This document shows, one piece after another, positions 43,974-53,126 of a DNA stretch of 64,000 nt. This DNA comes from Paraburkholderia sp. BL23I1N1 (GTDB lineage Bacteria; Pseudomonadota; Gammaproteobacteria; Burkholderiales; Burkholderiaceae): the NCBI RefSeq assembly GCF_003610295.1, contig NZ_RAPV01000001.1:3410001-3474000 (forward strand). Reading direction: 5' to 3'. The position numbers were made by a program, and so were the translations under genes. A model generated the notes under the pieces. That model was given only the letters and a program-made list of their open reading frames with translations. It made no database searches and was not told the origin of the DNA. The stretch's first letter is position 1, and every line of letters begins with the position of its first letter.

Positions 43974-45533
43974 ATGAACCGTCTGACACTGAAACAGAAA
44001 CTGTGGGTGCCGATACTGCTGTGCTGGGCGGCGCTCCTGATCGTTACCGTTGTGAACGCGTTCGATGCGCGAAACGCCCAGATGGACGCACGGCGCGCAG
44101 ATCTGGCCGACGTCACCGATATGGCGGTGTCGATCGGCGCGGACTATGCGAAGCAGGCCGACGCGGGCAAGCTCCCGGTCGATGAGGCCAAACAACAGGC
44201 CATCGCCCGCATCAACGCGCAGCGTTACGGCGCATCGGGCTACGTGACGATCGTGCGCAGCGATTCGGTGATGGTCACTCATCCGATGAGCCCAAAACTG
44301 AACGGCAAGGACATGAGCGGTTTCCGCGACGCCAAAGGCAATGCGCTGTACCACGACATCGCGCAGGCAGGCGGCTCCGCGGGCGGCGCGGGCTATCTGC
44401 GCTACTGGTGGCCGAAACCCGGCGAGACGGCGCCGAGCGAAAAGATCGGCTATGTGAAACGCTACGGCCCATGGAATTGGGACTTTATCGCCGGTGCCTA
44501 TATGGACGACATTCAGGCGCAGTTCTACGCAACCCTCGCGCGCTCGGCCGGCATGCTGGTGCTGCTGGGTGTGGTGGTGTCGTTCGTGGCCTCGCGCGTG
44601 GTGCGCAACGTATCGCGTTCGATCGGCGGAGAGCCTTCCACTGCGGCGGCGATTGCCATGCAGATCGCACGCGGCGATCTTGCCACTCGCATCGACCTGC
44701 GTCGCGACGACACATCAAGCCTGCTGTTCTCGCTGCGCGAGATGCGAAATCAACTGGCCGCAACCATCGCGCGGATCAAGACGTCCGCCGAGACGATCAC
44801 GGTTGCCTCGAAAGAGATCGCCGCCGGCAACCTGGATTTGTCGAGCCGCACCGAAGAGCAGGCGGCTTCATTGCAGCAAACCGCCGCCAGCATGGACGAG
44901 CTCACCAAGACCGTCACGCAGAACGCCGACAATGCTGCGACCGCGTCGGAACTCGCGACCAATGCATCGAACATTGCCGCGCGCGGCGGCGAGGTCGTCA
45001 ACGACGTGGTCGAGAAAATGGCCGGCATCACCGATAGTTCGCGCAAAATCGGCGAGATCATCAGCGTGATCGAAGGCATCGCATTCCAGACCAATATCCT
45101 GGCACTGAACGCAGCGGTGGAAGCGGCGCGCGCCGGTGAAGAAGGCCGCGGCTTCGCGGTCGTTGCGGGCGAAGTGCGCAATCTCGCGCAGCGTAGCGCG
45201 ACGGCCGCCAAAGAGATCAAGGTATTGATCAATCAGTCCGTCGCGCAGGTTGGCGAAGGCTCGACTCTGGCAGGCAAGGCCGGCAGCACGATCGGCGAAG
45301 TGGTCGACGCCGTGCACCGCGTGACCGCGATAATGAACGAGATCTCGGCCGCTTCGAAAGAGCAGAGTTCGGGTATCGGCGAGGTCAATCTCGCGATCCG
45401 CCAGATGGACGATGTGACGCAGCGCAATGCCGCGCTGGTCGAGCAGGCAGCGGCCGCGGCAGGTTCACTCGATGAGCAAACCGAACGTTTGCGAAATGCA
45501 GTTGCCGTGTTCAAGATCGAACAACATGCTTGA
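43974..45533 (+). CDS. Methyl-accepting chemotaxis protein (sCache type)
   Basis: A 519-residue chemoreceptor. A first helix at about 12-30, a periplasmic single-Cache domain (about 33-185, with [17 protein letters not shown] and [17 protein letters not shown]), a second helix at about 190-208, a HAMP segment ([18 protein letters not shown]), then the methyl-accepting domain with hairpin tip [16 protein letters not shown]. There is no C-terminal pentapeptide for CheR/CheB docking. The sCache domain binds small organic ligands; which one is unknown. An intrinsic terminator follows at 45605. Confidence 0.93.
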   Translation: MNRLTLKQKLWVPILLCWAALLIVTVVNAFDARNAQMDARRADLADVTDMAVSIGADYAKQADAGKLPVDEAKQQAIARINAQRYGASGYVTIVRSDSVMVTHPMSPKLNGKDMSGFRDAKGNALYHDIAQAGGSAGGAGYLRYWWPKPGETAPSEKIGYVKRYGPWNWDFIAGAYMDDIQAQFYATLARSAGMLVLLGVVVSFVASRVVRNVSRSIGGEPSTAAAIAMQIARGDLATRIDLRRDDTSSLLFSLREMRNQLAATIARIKTSAETITVASKEIAAGNLDLSSRTEEQAASLQQTAASMDELTKTVTQNADNAATASELATNASNIAARGGEVVNDVVEKMAGITDSSRKIGEIISVIEGIAFQTNILALNAAVEAARAGEEGRGFAVVAGEVRNLAQRSATAAKEIKVLINQSVAQVGEGSTLAGKAGSTIGEVVDAVHRVTAIMNEISAASKEQSSGIGEVNLAIRQMDDVTQRNAALVEQAAAAAGSLDEQTERLRNAVAVFKIEQHA

Positions 45534-45604
45534 TTGAGTAGCGCGCTTATGCGCGCCGGCTATGGTAGCCAGCTGATGCAACCGGTTAGTGCAGCCGATT
45601 GAAA

Positions 45605-45642
45605 AAGGCCGTCATCCGTTAATCGGGTGGACGGCCTTCTGT
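45605..45642 (+). terminator. Intrinsic terminator after the chemoreceptor gene
   Basis: AAGGCCGTC (45605-45613) and GACGGCCTT (45630-45638) form a 9-base stem with a self-complementary inner loop, followed by CTGTTT. It probably works in both directions, since A-rich sequence lies on the left. Confidence 0.75.
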
Positions 45643-45670
45643 TTGTCACGCCAGAACAGCCCTGAGCAGG

Positions 45671-46024
45671 TTACACAGTGCGCGGGTCGCTCCTGCGCGT
45701 AATAGGCCGCGCCAGCATGGCATCCGTGTCGAATAGCGTTAAAGCGATGTTTGCCAGCACACCTGAATTCTTCCAGCGCAGATAGTAGCGATGCGCAGTC
45801 TGATAAGGCGCATACCGGTCGGGCATCGCGTGCCACGGTTTGCCGGTGTGCAACACCCACAGCACGCTGTTCACCACGCAACGGATGTCGATGCAGGGAC
45901 GGCCACGCCGAGGTCCGTGGTCCTTCATCTCAGGCAGGAGCGGCACGATGCGATGCCATTGCTCGTCGGTGAGATCCTGAATGGCTGGCGAGCGAGCCCG
46001 CGGGTTTGAAAAGGGAGTATCCAT
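45671..46024 (-). CDS. Stand-alone IS5-type transposase N-terminal domain (DUF4096)
   Basis: A 117-residue protein matching the N-terminal domain of IS5/IS402-group transposases: AIQDLTDEQWHRIVPLLPEM, then RRGRPCIDIRCVVNSVLWVL, HTGKPWHAMPDRYAPYQTAH and YYLRWKNSGVL. The catalytic DDE domain is missing, and no terminal inverted repeats or target duplication are seen around it. It is either a remnant or a domesticated DNA-binding protein. It sits between the chemoreceptor terminator and the porin terminator. Confidence 0.75.
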   Translation of the reverse strand: MDTPFSNPRARSPAIQDLTDEQWHRIVPLLPEMKDHGPRRGRPCIDIRCVVNSVLWVLHTGKPWHAMPDRYAPYQTAHRYYLRWKNSGVLANIALTLFDTDAMLARPITRRSDPRTV

Positions 46025-46226
46025 GCAGTAAAAACGCGCACCTGCAGCACACGTGCTAGCGTTGCTGCGAAAAGTAGTGTGTATAAATCGATCGTTTTCA
46101 GACTACCCCAAGCACGCTTTCAAGAAAGTCAATTATTGTCAGGCGCGTGTGCGCAATTGTCAGAAACCGCAATCCGTTATCGCATCAACGGATGAGTGGC
46201 GACGACCACCCAGGTGGCGCGCCCAT

Positions 46227-46257
46227 AAAAAAAGGTGCCGCGAACGGCACCTTTTTA
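46227..46257. terminator. Bidirectional terminator after the porin gene
   Basis: AAGGTGCCG (46232-46240) and CGGCACCTT (46245-46253) with loop CGAA, flanked by seven A on the left and five T on the right. It ends the leftward porin transcript and could also act on the other strand. Confidence 0.85.
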
Positions 46258-46282
46258 TACAACAACCTGCTTCTGCTGAAGC

Positions 46283-47416
46283 TTAGAAGCGGTGACGCAG
46301 ACCGACCGTAGCAGCCGTCTGGTTCTTCGACGACGACGGCAGTTGCGTTACGTCGCCGCTGTAGATCGAAGCGACACCGCCGTCGCCCATTGCGTGCTGA
46401 TACACGGCTTGAGCGTAGACGTCCGTACGACGCGACAGCGCGTAGTCAGCTTGCAGGCCGATCTGGTGGTAGCGAACCGACTCCGAACCACCGTTCGCGC
46501 CAACGCCATAGCCCTTGCCGTCGGTGAACGTGTAAGCAACGCCCAGGCCCAGAGCCGGGGTCACGTTGTACTTGCCGTTGACTTCGTAGTTGTTAGCGCG
46601 CAGCGATTGCGTGCCACCGACGAAGTTGTCCGAACGCGATTGCGTCCATGCCAGACCGAGGGTAGCCGGGCCGAATGCGTACGAACCAGCAACGCCGAAT
46701 TCACGTTGACGGAAGCTGCCGACGTTGCCTGCCAGAGCGTTGACGTACGAACCGTCCGAAGCGCCGCCGTTAGCTGCGCCCGGGTTGTTCTGCTGTGCGT
46801 AAGCAGCACCCAGGTGCAGGCCTTGCCACTGGTATGCAGCACCAACGCTGTATTCGCGGTTGTTTGCGAATGCACCAGCCTGGTTCGAGAAGCCGTACGT
46901 GCCGCCGAACGTGAAGCCAGCGTAGTTAGCGCTCGAGTACTTGATCGAGTTGTTGACTGCGTAGCCGCCGTTCGTGCTCAGGTTGTCATTGTTGAACGGG
47001 TGCGCGAAGTACGTACCGCCCCAGCTGCCCGTTGCGGTCAGCGGTGCCAGGTAGTCTTGTGCTGCGTCGTACTGACGACCCAGCGTGACCGTACCGAATT
47101 GCGCGCTCGACAGACCGACGAACGCTTGACGGTTGAACATGCCGTTGTTGTTAGCGAACTTGCCGTTGTTGATGTTGAAGCCGCTTTCCAACGTGAAGAT
47201 TGCCTTCAGACCGCCGCCCAGATCTTCCGAACCGCGCAGACCAAACATGCTTTGGTTGATGCCGCCGCTACCAGCTGCCCACTTTGCGTTGTGGTTGACA
47301 TTGCTGGTGTACGTCAGGCCTGCGTCCAGCAGACCATACAGGGTCACGCTGCTTTGTGCGTGAGCGACGGAAGCGAACGATGCGGCAACTGCAACGACGA
47401 TGAGACTCTTTTTCAT
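46283..47416 (-). CDS. Gram-negative outer-membrane porin (OmpC-like)
   Basis: A 377-residue, 16-stranded trimeric porin. A signal peptide spans residues 1-20 and the mature protein starts QSSVTLYGLLDAGLTYTSN, the usual Burkholderiales porin opening. Strands such as FGLRGSEDLGGGLKAIFTLE and the close VGLRHRF with a C-terminal phenylalanine are typical for BAM recognition. It passes small hydrophilic solutes. Codon use is biased to frequent codons, suggesting high expression. The upstream region is long and AT-rich. Confidence 0.95.
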   Translation of the reverse strand: MKKSLIVVAVAASFASVAHAQSSVTLYGLLDAGLTYTSNVNHNAKWAAGSGGINQSMFGLRGSEDLGGGLKAIFTLESGFNINNGKFANNNGMFNRQAFVGLSSAQFGTVTLGRQYDAAQDYLAPLTATGSWGGTYFAHPFNNDNLSTNGGYAVNNSIKYSSANYAGFTFGGTYGFSNQAGAFANNREYSVGAAYQWQGLHLGAAYAQQNNPGAANGGASDGSYVNALAGNVGSFRQREFGVAGSYAFGPATLGLAWTQSRSDNFVGGTQSLRANNYEVNGKYNVTPALGLGVAYTFTDGKGYGVGANGGSESVRYHQIGLQADYALSRRTDVYAQAVYQHAMGDGGVASIYSGDVTQLPSSSKNQTAATVGLRHRF

Positions 47417-48387
47417 GCGTGGGACTCCAGTTCGATAAATTTACGCGGGGAGCGGGACCTGCCTCGACAGCGCATGCATCACTCGCTGCCGCCCTGTTCG
47501 CCGAACCGTTTCGGATCAGCCGGGCACCCTTTAAACGAAGCGTGAGTGTAGGTGGAGACCCTAGTAGCAACGCCCGCAATTTACGCAACATGATCTTTCG
47601 GAATTCGCAATAATCAAATCAAGATAGGCATTAAGTCTTTGTTTTTCAGACGTTTATCGCAAAATGGCAGCACCGACGTGCCTGCTCTGGCCAAAAATTA
47701 TTTTCAACATTTCAATATTAAAGTTGTGTGAATGCAACAGCATTTAATATGCGTGACGTAATCGGGTCGGAGCGATTGAAAAGTGAAAGACGTCTGATTG
47801 CTCGAAAATCGGGCAATTGCGAGAGGCGCAATTCGAAGCACTGTAAATTTATTTCTGAAAAGTGGGAACTTAATTGATTTTATGCGGTCGGCGATTTAGC
47901 GCTGAATATACTGAGGGAACAGATAGAAAAGATAAAAACGGGTATTCGCATTAACTGCAATTAAAAAAGCGGGGGGCGGGTCGCGAATCGGTGCTCGGGC
48001 GCGTGGCTTGATGAAGCGAAGTGAGTGAAGCCTTCAGCACGGGCGTTGCCCGGAGGTGAGTTGCGGCGCCGGCCGCCGCGTGACAATAACCCGTGCTGAA
48101 AGCGGACGGCATACAGCGAACAGCCTTCCGTATTCATTTAACGGCACAGCTGTGCGCATTTTTTACACGGAGTTTCCCTAACTCCCGGTCACCGCTCGCT
48201 CCATATGGCTTGCCATGGAACCGGCCAAGCGCAAGAGCGAGAGTCAATCTCAAGCGCATGCTTGCAGCAAGTTCGCTGATCTCATTCCAATGCCACATCC
48301 AAATTGCGAACCACGATATTTTGCCGCGAGGGACATACGACGCTTAATAAGCGACATATTGCCGCATCTGATATTGGCTTCTCACCA
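47417..48387. other. Long AT-rich porin upstream region
   Basis: Nearly 1 kb without a gene. The first half (47600-47960) is AT-rich and probably carries the porin promoter and its regulatory sites. Further along, an 11-base perfect inverted repeat (48033-48100) stands out. Open frames here lack ribosome sites. Confidence 0.5.
48033..48100. repeat. Perfect 11-bp inverted repeat enclosing a GC-rich hairpin
   Basis: TTCAGCACGGG (48033-48043) pairs perfectly with CCCGTGCTGAA (48090-48100); the 46-base interior holds further pairing (GCGGC/GCCGC). As RNA it would fold into a long branched stem on either strand. It may be a small RNA or an unannotated repeat family. Confidence 0.5.
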
Positions 48388-48422
48388 TAAAACAAAAAGG
48401 GTTCCGAAAACTCGGAACCCTT
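48388..48422 (-). terminator. Intrinsic terminator of the tRNA gene
   Basis: A perfect 11-base stem (arms 48397-48407 and 48412-48422, core GGGTTCCGA) with a 4-base loop, followed on the minus strand by TTTTTGTTTT. It lies 12 bases after the tRNA 3' end, so the tRNA is a transcribed unit read leftward. Confidence 0.9.
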
Positions 48423-48433
48423 CTCTACAACTT

Positions 48434-48521
48434 TGGTGGGCCGGGTCGGAGTCGAACCGACGGTGTCCTTTCGGAGGCGGATTATGAGTCCGCTGCCTGC
48501 AACCAGCACGGCGTCCGGCCC
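48434..48521 (-). tRNA. Class II tRNA with CAU anticodon (annotators would call tRNA-Met)
   Basis: An 88-base tRNA with encoded CCA. Acceptor stem GGGCCGG/CCGGCCC (7 bp) with discriminator A; anticodon stem GCGGA/TCCGC around the loop CTCATAA, so anticodon CAU at 48486-48484; T arm GTCGG/CCGAC with canonical loop TTCGACT. The D stem is only 3 bp (GCC/GGC) with a GG-containing 12-base loop. The variable region is 15 bases and forms TCC-GAAA-GGA, the long arm of Leu/Ser/Tyr tRNAs. Methionine and isoleucine-2 tRNAs are class I. Position 8 is A instead of the near-invariant U. The A discriminator and TCC-N4-GGA variable arm resemble leucine tRNAs. Its real amino acid is open. Confidence 0.88.
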
Positions 48522-48581
48522 AAGAAAAAGACCCGGTCATGAAGGCCGGGCCAATTCGTTGATTGGCCGACATACTACACG

Positions 48582-48632
48582 AAAAAAGGGCCTCCGCAAC
48601 CGCTTCACTCAAGCGAAACAGCCGGGAGGCCC
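48582..48632 (-). terminator. Intrinsic terminator of rpoD
   Basis: GGGCCTCC (48588-48595) and GGAGGCCC (48625-48632) form an 8-base stem around an internal hairpin, and the minus strand then reads six T. A second, 7-bp dyad (GGCCAAT/ATTGGCC, 48549-48568) and a short GC stem follow before the tRNA. Confidence 0.85.
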
Positions 48633-48685
48633 CTTCAAACTGCACCATCTTTTCTCACGTCATTTCCCGCAACCGCCAACCTCGA

Positions 48686-51076
48686 TCAATTCCCTTCGAG
48701 GAACGACTTCAGCTTATCCGAGCGGCTCGGGTGACGCAGCTTGCGCAGCGCTTTCGCCTCGATCTGACGGATCCGCTCACGCGTCACGTCGAATTGCTTA
48801 CCGACTTCTTCGAGCGTGTGATCGGTGCTCATCTCGATACCGAAACGCATACGCAGCACCTTCGCTTCACGCGGCGTCAGCGAGTCGAGCACGTCCTTCA
48901 CGACGTCGCGCATGCTGGCGTGCAATGCGGCGTCGGCCGGCGCGACCGTGTTCGTATCTTCGATGAAGTCGCCCAGATGCGAATCGTCGTCGTCACCGAT
49001 CGGCGTTTCCATCGAGATCGGCTCTTTCGCGATCTTCATGATCTTGCGGATCTTGTCTTCCGGCATCTCCATCTTTTCCGCCAGCGTGGCCGGATCCGGC
49101 TCGAGACCGGTTTCCTGCAAGATCTGACGCGAGATGCGGTTCATCTTGTTGATCGTTTCGATCATGTGAACCGGAATCCGGATCGTACGCGCCTGGTCAG
49201 CAATCGAACGTGTAATGGCCTGACGGATCCACCACGTTGCATACGTGGAGAACTTGTAGCCGCGACGATATTCGAACTTGTCCACCGCCTTCATCAGGCC
49301 GATGTTGCCTTCCTGAATCAGGTCGAGGAACTGAAGACCACGGTTCGTGTACTTCTTCGCGATCGAAATCACGAGACGCAAGTTCGCCTCGGTCATTTCG
49401 CGTTTCGCCTGACGCGCCTTCAGTTCGCCGGCCGCCATCTGGCGGTTGGTTTCCTTCAGGTCCTTCAGCGGCAGCACAACACGCGCCTGCAAATCGAGCA
49501 GGCGTTGCTGCTGTTCCTGAATGGCCGGAATGTTACGCGTGAGAATCGCGCTATACGCGTGGCCTTCGCCAACGATCTTGTCGGCCCATTCCAGATCCGT
49601 TTCGCTGCCCGGGAAACGCGCGATAAATTCCGCACGCGGCATGCCGCACTTGTCGACCACGGTATGCAGGATCTGACGCTCGACCTGACGCACTTCGTCT
49701 ACTTGCGCACGCAACGTGTCGCACAGACGCTCGACGGTACGCGCGGTAAAGCGGATCGTCATCAGTTCGTTCTGGATCGTTTCCTGTGCCTTCAGATACG
49801 ACCTGGACTTATAGCCTTCCTTTTCGAACGCGCGACGCATCTTGTCGAACCATTCGCTGATCATGGCGAATTTCTCGAGGGACGCACGCTTGAGCGCTTC
49901 CATCTGCGCAGCGTTGGCCGTGGCTTGCGCCGTGCCGTCGTCTTCTTCCTCGTCGTCCGCGTCTTCTTCTTCGGCTTCCTCGTCTTCGCTTTCGATCGCT
50001 TCCGCTTCCTGCACCGAGAAGCCGTCCGCATCTTCCGCGTTGGCGTCGATCAGGCCGTCGACCAGTTCGTCGATACGGATTTCCTCGTTCGCGACGCGCT
50101 CAGCCATCGCCAGAATGTCGGCGATCGTGGTCGGGCAGGCGGAGATGGCCATCACCATGTGCTTGAGGCCGTCTTCGATCCGCTTGGCGATTTCGATTTC
50201 GCCTTCGCGCGTAAGCAGCTCGACCGTACCCATTTCACGCATGTACATGCGGACCGGGTCGGTGGTGCGGCCGAATTCGGAGTCGACGGTGGAGAGCGCG
50301 ACTTCCGCTTCCTCTTCCACTTCGTCGTCCGACGAAGCAGCGGGTGCGTTGTCGTTCAACAGCAGCGTTTCAGCGTCCGGCGCCTGCTCATACACCGCCA
50401 CGCCCATGTCATTGAACGTGCTGATGATGCCTTCGATCGCCTCGGTCTCGGTGAAGTTGTCCGGGAGGTGGTCGTTGATTTCGGCGTACGTGAGGAAGCC
50501 GCGCTCCTTGCCGAGCTTGATCAGCGCGCGCAGTTTGGAGCGGCGCTCTTCGAGTTCCTCGACGGTGCCCGGCTGCGACGACGCGAACGCGTCTTTCAGC
50601 AGTGCTTTTTCCTTTGCGCGACGATCGCGAGCCTTGACCTTTTCCACCTTGCCGGGAACGGCCGCAGGGGTTTCCTCGCTTTGGATTGCATCGTCTTCGA
50701 CGGGTGTTTCGTTCAGCTTTTTCGTCATGGAGTTCGTCGTACCGGCTGTAGTCTCGACTCGCGGCTGTTGGACAACAGCCGGTTGAACCGTGGATACTGG
50801 AGTCTCGCGCTCTACCGCTTCATCCCGCACGGCAGGCGCTTCCCTTGCGCTTCTGACACCCGGCCGTTTTGCGGCCGGTGGTGGTACAGCTTTCGCCGCC
50901 CTGACCGGCTCCGCTCGCGCAGCGGAAGTGGTCGAGGATTTCTTCCCGGCAGGAGGTGTGACGCTTGCGGCAGACGTTTTCCTTGGGGAAGAAGCTAACT
51001 TGGCCTCGGTGACCTTTCGGGTCGGCTCGTTCGAGCCTGTGCCTGTTGCTTTTTTTCCGCCTGGTGTCTTTGCCAT
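48686..51076 (-). CDS. rpoD: RNA polymerase primary sigma factor RpoD
   Basis: The vegetative sigma-70, 796 residues as read from ATG at 51076. Region 2 has [20 protein letters not shown] (core binding) and [20 protein letters not shown] (-10 recognition); region 4 ends [20 protein letters not shown] (-35 HTH) and [17 protein letters not shown]. An acidic spacer (about residues 360-390, [18 protein letters not shown]) sits in the non-conserved region. The first 116 residues are a Lys/Ala/Pro-rich extension; an in-frame ATG at 50728 begins the usual sigma region. It heads away from the dnaG gene 93 bases upstream, with its own TATAAT in the gap. Confidence 0.97.
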   Translation of the reverse strand: MAKTPGGKKATGTGSNEPTRKVTEAKLASSPRKTSAASVTPPAGKKSSTTSAARAEPVRAAKAVPPPAAKRPGVRSAREAPAVRDEAVERETPVSTVQPAVVQQPRVETTAGTTNSMTKKLNETPVEDDAIQSEETPAAVPGKVEKVKARDRRAKEKALLKDAFASSQPGTVEELEERRSKLRALIKLGKERGFLTYAEINDHLPDNFTETEAIEGIISTFNDMGVAVYEQAPDAETLLLNDNAPAASSDDEVEEEAEVALSTVDSEFGRTTDPVRMYMREMGTVELLTREGEIEIAKRIEDGLKHMVMAISACPTTIADILAMAERVANEEIRIDELVDGLIDANAEDADGFSVQEAEAIESEDEEAEEEDADDEEEDDGTAQATANAAQMEALKRASLEKFAMISEWFDKMRRAFEKEGYKSRSYLKAQETIQNELMTIRFTARTVERLCDTLRAQVDEVRQVERQILHTVVDKCGMPRAEFIARFPGSETDLEWADKIVGEGHAYSAILTRNIPAIQEQQQRLLDLQARVVLPLKDLKETNRQMAAGELKARQAKREMTEANLRLVISIAKKYTNRGLQFLDLIQEGNIGLMKAVDKFEYRRGYKFSTYATWWIRQAITRSIADQARTIRIPVHMIETINKMNRISRQILQETGLEPDPATLAEKMEMPEDKIRKIMKIAKEPISMETPIGDDDDSHLGDFIEDTNTVAPADAALHASMRDVVKDVLDSLTPREAKVLRMRFGIEMSTDHTLEEVGKQFDVTRERIRQIEAKALRKLRHPSRSDKLKSFLEGN

Positions 51077-51139
51077 CGCAATCGCCTTTTCGCCTTTGCT
51101 AGGAAAACCATTGAAAAAACAAACCGCTAGAAACCTTTT

Positions 51140-51145
51140 ATTATA
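51140..51145 (-). promoter_or_regulatory. Promoter -10 for rpoD
   Basis: A perfect TATAAT on the minus strand, about 64 bases before the rpoD start and inside the dnaG-rpoD gap. The -35 element is not consensus. It allows rpoD to be expressed apart from the upstream operon. Confidence 0.5.
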
Positions 51146-51169
51146 GCATCCAGGTTCCTGCCATCCCGC

Positions 51170-53047
51170 TTACAGCCCGAGCTGGCGCTTCATCTCAGCC
51201 CGCTTCTGATTCAGACCCGTCAGCTCCGCAAACTCCTCCGGCGTGTGCCGGGATTGCCGCGAAAGCTGCTCGAGACGATCACAGTAAGCGTCGTACCGCA
51301 TCTTCAGAATCGCCGCCTTCAGTTCCTCTCCGACGATCCGTTCCTGCTCGCGCCGCTCCTCGATGACGGTCGCATCCTCCGGGTCCTTCAGCAGCAAATC
51401 CCGGACGTTTTCATCATAGTCTAGAATTTTGCGAAAGATTTCCTCGAAAGTTGGGGCATTTGCGCCGTTTCGCAATAGGTCGGACAGCAACTGAAACTCC
51501 GCCGAATCGCCCAGCGCGCGCGCATGCGTCGTCACTTCTTCGAACAACTCGCCGTGCCGCGTGACGCTCAGAAGCGCCTGTTCGGCTTCTTCGTCGAGCA
51601 CCGCCACCGTCCGCGGATACATCACCAGATTGCGCAGCGTCTTTTCTTCGATCCCGGTCACACTGCGCCGGTCCTTGCGGGCGGGCGCCGATCGGGTGGC
51701 CGCCGCGATCCGGGCATCGACTTCGCATAAGGCGGCCACTTCGTCGAACGGCACATCGAGCCGGTCGGCGAACATATGCATGATCTGCGCGCGCAGCGCA
51801 TTGGCCGGCAGTTGCTGCAGCAGTGGTTTCGCGTCGAACAGCGCGCGGGCCCGGCCTTCCGGCTGGTCCAGCTCCTTGCCGGTCAGCACCTCGTTCAGCA
51901 TGAACTGCGACAGCGGCATGGCGCGCTCGACCTGTTCGGCAAACGCGTCCGTGCCGAATTCGCGCACATAGCTGTCCGGATCGTGCTCGGTCGGCAAAAA
52001 CAGGAACCGGATGGTTCGGTTGTCCGCCGCATGCGGCAGACAGGCATCCAGCGCCCGGCGCGCCGCGCGGCGGCCCGCCGAATCGCCGTCGAAGCTGAAG
52101 ATGACCGTATCGGTCTGGCGCATCAGTTTCTGCACATGAATCGGCGTGCAGGCCGTGCCGAGCGTGGCTACCGCGTTCTGGAACCCTAATTGGGCCAGCG
52201 CGACCACGTCCATGTAGCCTTCGACCACCAGCACGTAATGCTGTTCGCGAATCGCCAGACGCGCCTCGAACAGCCCGTACAGCTCGCTGCCTTTGTTAAA
52301 TAGTGGCGTTTCCGGCGAATTCAAATACTTCGGTTCACCGCCGTCCAGCACGCGCCCGCCGAAGCCGATCACCTGCCCCTTCACATTGCGTATCGGGAAC
52401 ATGATCCGCTCGCGAAAGCGGTCGTATCGGCGGTTCTGGCCTTGTGCATCCGCCTTTTCGCTGACGATCACAAGACCCGACTCGACCAGCGAATCGTCCC
52501 GATAGTTGGGGAACGCGGGCTCGAGGTTCTGCCAGCCGTCCGGTGCATAGCCGAGGCCGAAGCGCGCGGCAATCTCGCCGGTCAGGCCGCGTTTCTTCAG
52601 ATACTGGATCGCGACCGGCGCGCCGCGCAGCTGCTTGCGGTAGAAATCGCAGGCGGTTTGCATGACATCGGACAGCGCCGTGGTGACCACCTTGGACGCG
52701 GCCGGCGAATACCCGCCGGAACCACCGCCGCCCCCACCGCCATAGCCCGGCGAAGGTTCGTTCGGCACGGTCAACCCGACCGACTGCGCGAGTTCGTTGA
52801 CCGCCTCCGGAAACGTGGAGCCGACGTGCTCCATCAGGAAGCCGATCGCCGTACCATGGGCGCCGCAGCCGAAGCAGTGATAGAACTGTTTAGTCGGACT
52901 AACCGTAAACGAAGGGCTTTTCTCGTTGTGAAACGGGCACAGCCCCATGAAGTTCGCGCCGCCCTTTTTCAACTGCACATACCGGCCGACCACGTCGACG
53001 ATATCGACGCGGTTGAGCAGGTCCTGCAGGAATGACGGTGGAATCAC
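51170..53047 (-). CDS. dnaG: DNA primase DnaG
   Basis: A 625-residue primase. The N-terminal CHCC zinc ribbon has C37, H40, C58 and C61 (GLCPFHNEKSPSF, HCFGCG). The TOPRIM catalytic domain follows (about 255-340, with VEGYMDVVALAQLGFQNAVA and VIFSFDGDSAGRRAARRA for the acidic metal ligands), then a C-terminal helicase-binding domain. A glycine-rich linker lies near 100-112. It synthesises RNA primers for DNA replication. It lies in the conserved operon order rpsU, yqeY, dnaG, rpoD, with a hairpin between yqeY and this gene. Confidence 0.97.
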   Translation of the reverse strand: MIPPSFLQDLLNRVDIVDVVGRYVQLKKGGANFMGLCPFHNEKSPSFTVSPTKQFYHCFGCGAHGTAIGFLMEHVGSTFPEAVNELAQSVGLTVPNEPSPGYGGGGGGGSGGYSPAASKVVTTALSDVMQTACDFYRKQLRGAPVAIQYLKKRGLTGEIAARFGLGYAPDGWQNLEPAFPNYRDDSLVESGLVIVSEKADAQGQNRRYDRFRERIMFPIRNVKGQVIGFGGRVLDGGEPKYLNSPETPLFNKGSELYGLFEARLAIREQHYVLVVEGYMDVVALAQLGFQNAVATLGTACTPIHVQKLMRQTDTVIFSFDGDSAGRRAARRALDACLPHAADNRTIRFLFLPTEHDPDSYVREFGTDAFAEQVERAMPLSQFMLNEVLTGKELDQPEGRARALFDAKPLLQQLPANALRAQIMHMFADRLDVPFDEVAALCEVDARIAAATRSAPARKDRRSVTGIEEKTLRNLVMYPRTVAVLDEEAEQALLSVTRHGELFEEVTTHARALGDSAEFQLLSDLLRNGANAPTFEEIFRKILDYDENVRDLLLKDPEDATVIEERREQERIVGEELKAAILKMRYDAYCDRLEQLSRQSRHTPEEFAELTGLNQKRAEMKRQLGL

Positions 53048-53063
53048 AGTGAATGACGCTACC

Positions 53064-53110
53064 TAAAAAAACTCAAGGCTGCGCGCGCCGTCGATCAACA
53101 GCGCGCGCAG
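53064..53110 (-). terminator. Hairpin plus T-run between yqeY and dnaG
   Basis: CTGCGCGCGC (53079-53088) and GCGCGCGCAG (53101-53110) form a perfect 10-base stem. On the operon strand seven bases later comes a seven-T run. This resembles the partial terminator that E. coli has between rpsU and dnaG, which sets primase at a low level. Confidence 0.65.
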
Positions 53111-53126
53111 ACCGGAAACACAGGGG

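Noticed and set aside
45671..46260. Complete IS5 insertion sequence
   Set aside because: No terminal inverted repeats, no DDE domain and no target duplication; only an isolated N-terminal domain.
48563..50998. Very long open frame antisense to rpoD (about 811 codons)
   Set aside because: It is the complement of the highly conserved rpoD sequence, lacks a ribosome site and reads as Arg/Phe/His-rich nonsense; such frames are common in GC-rich genomes.
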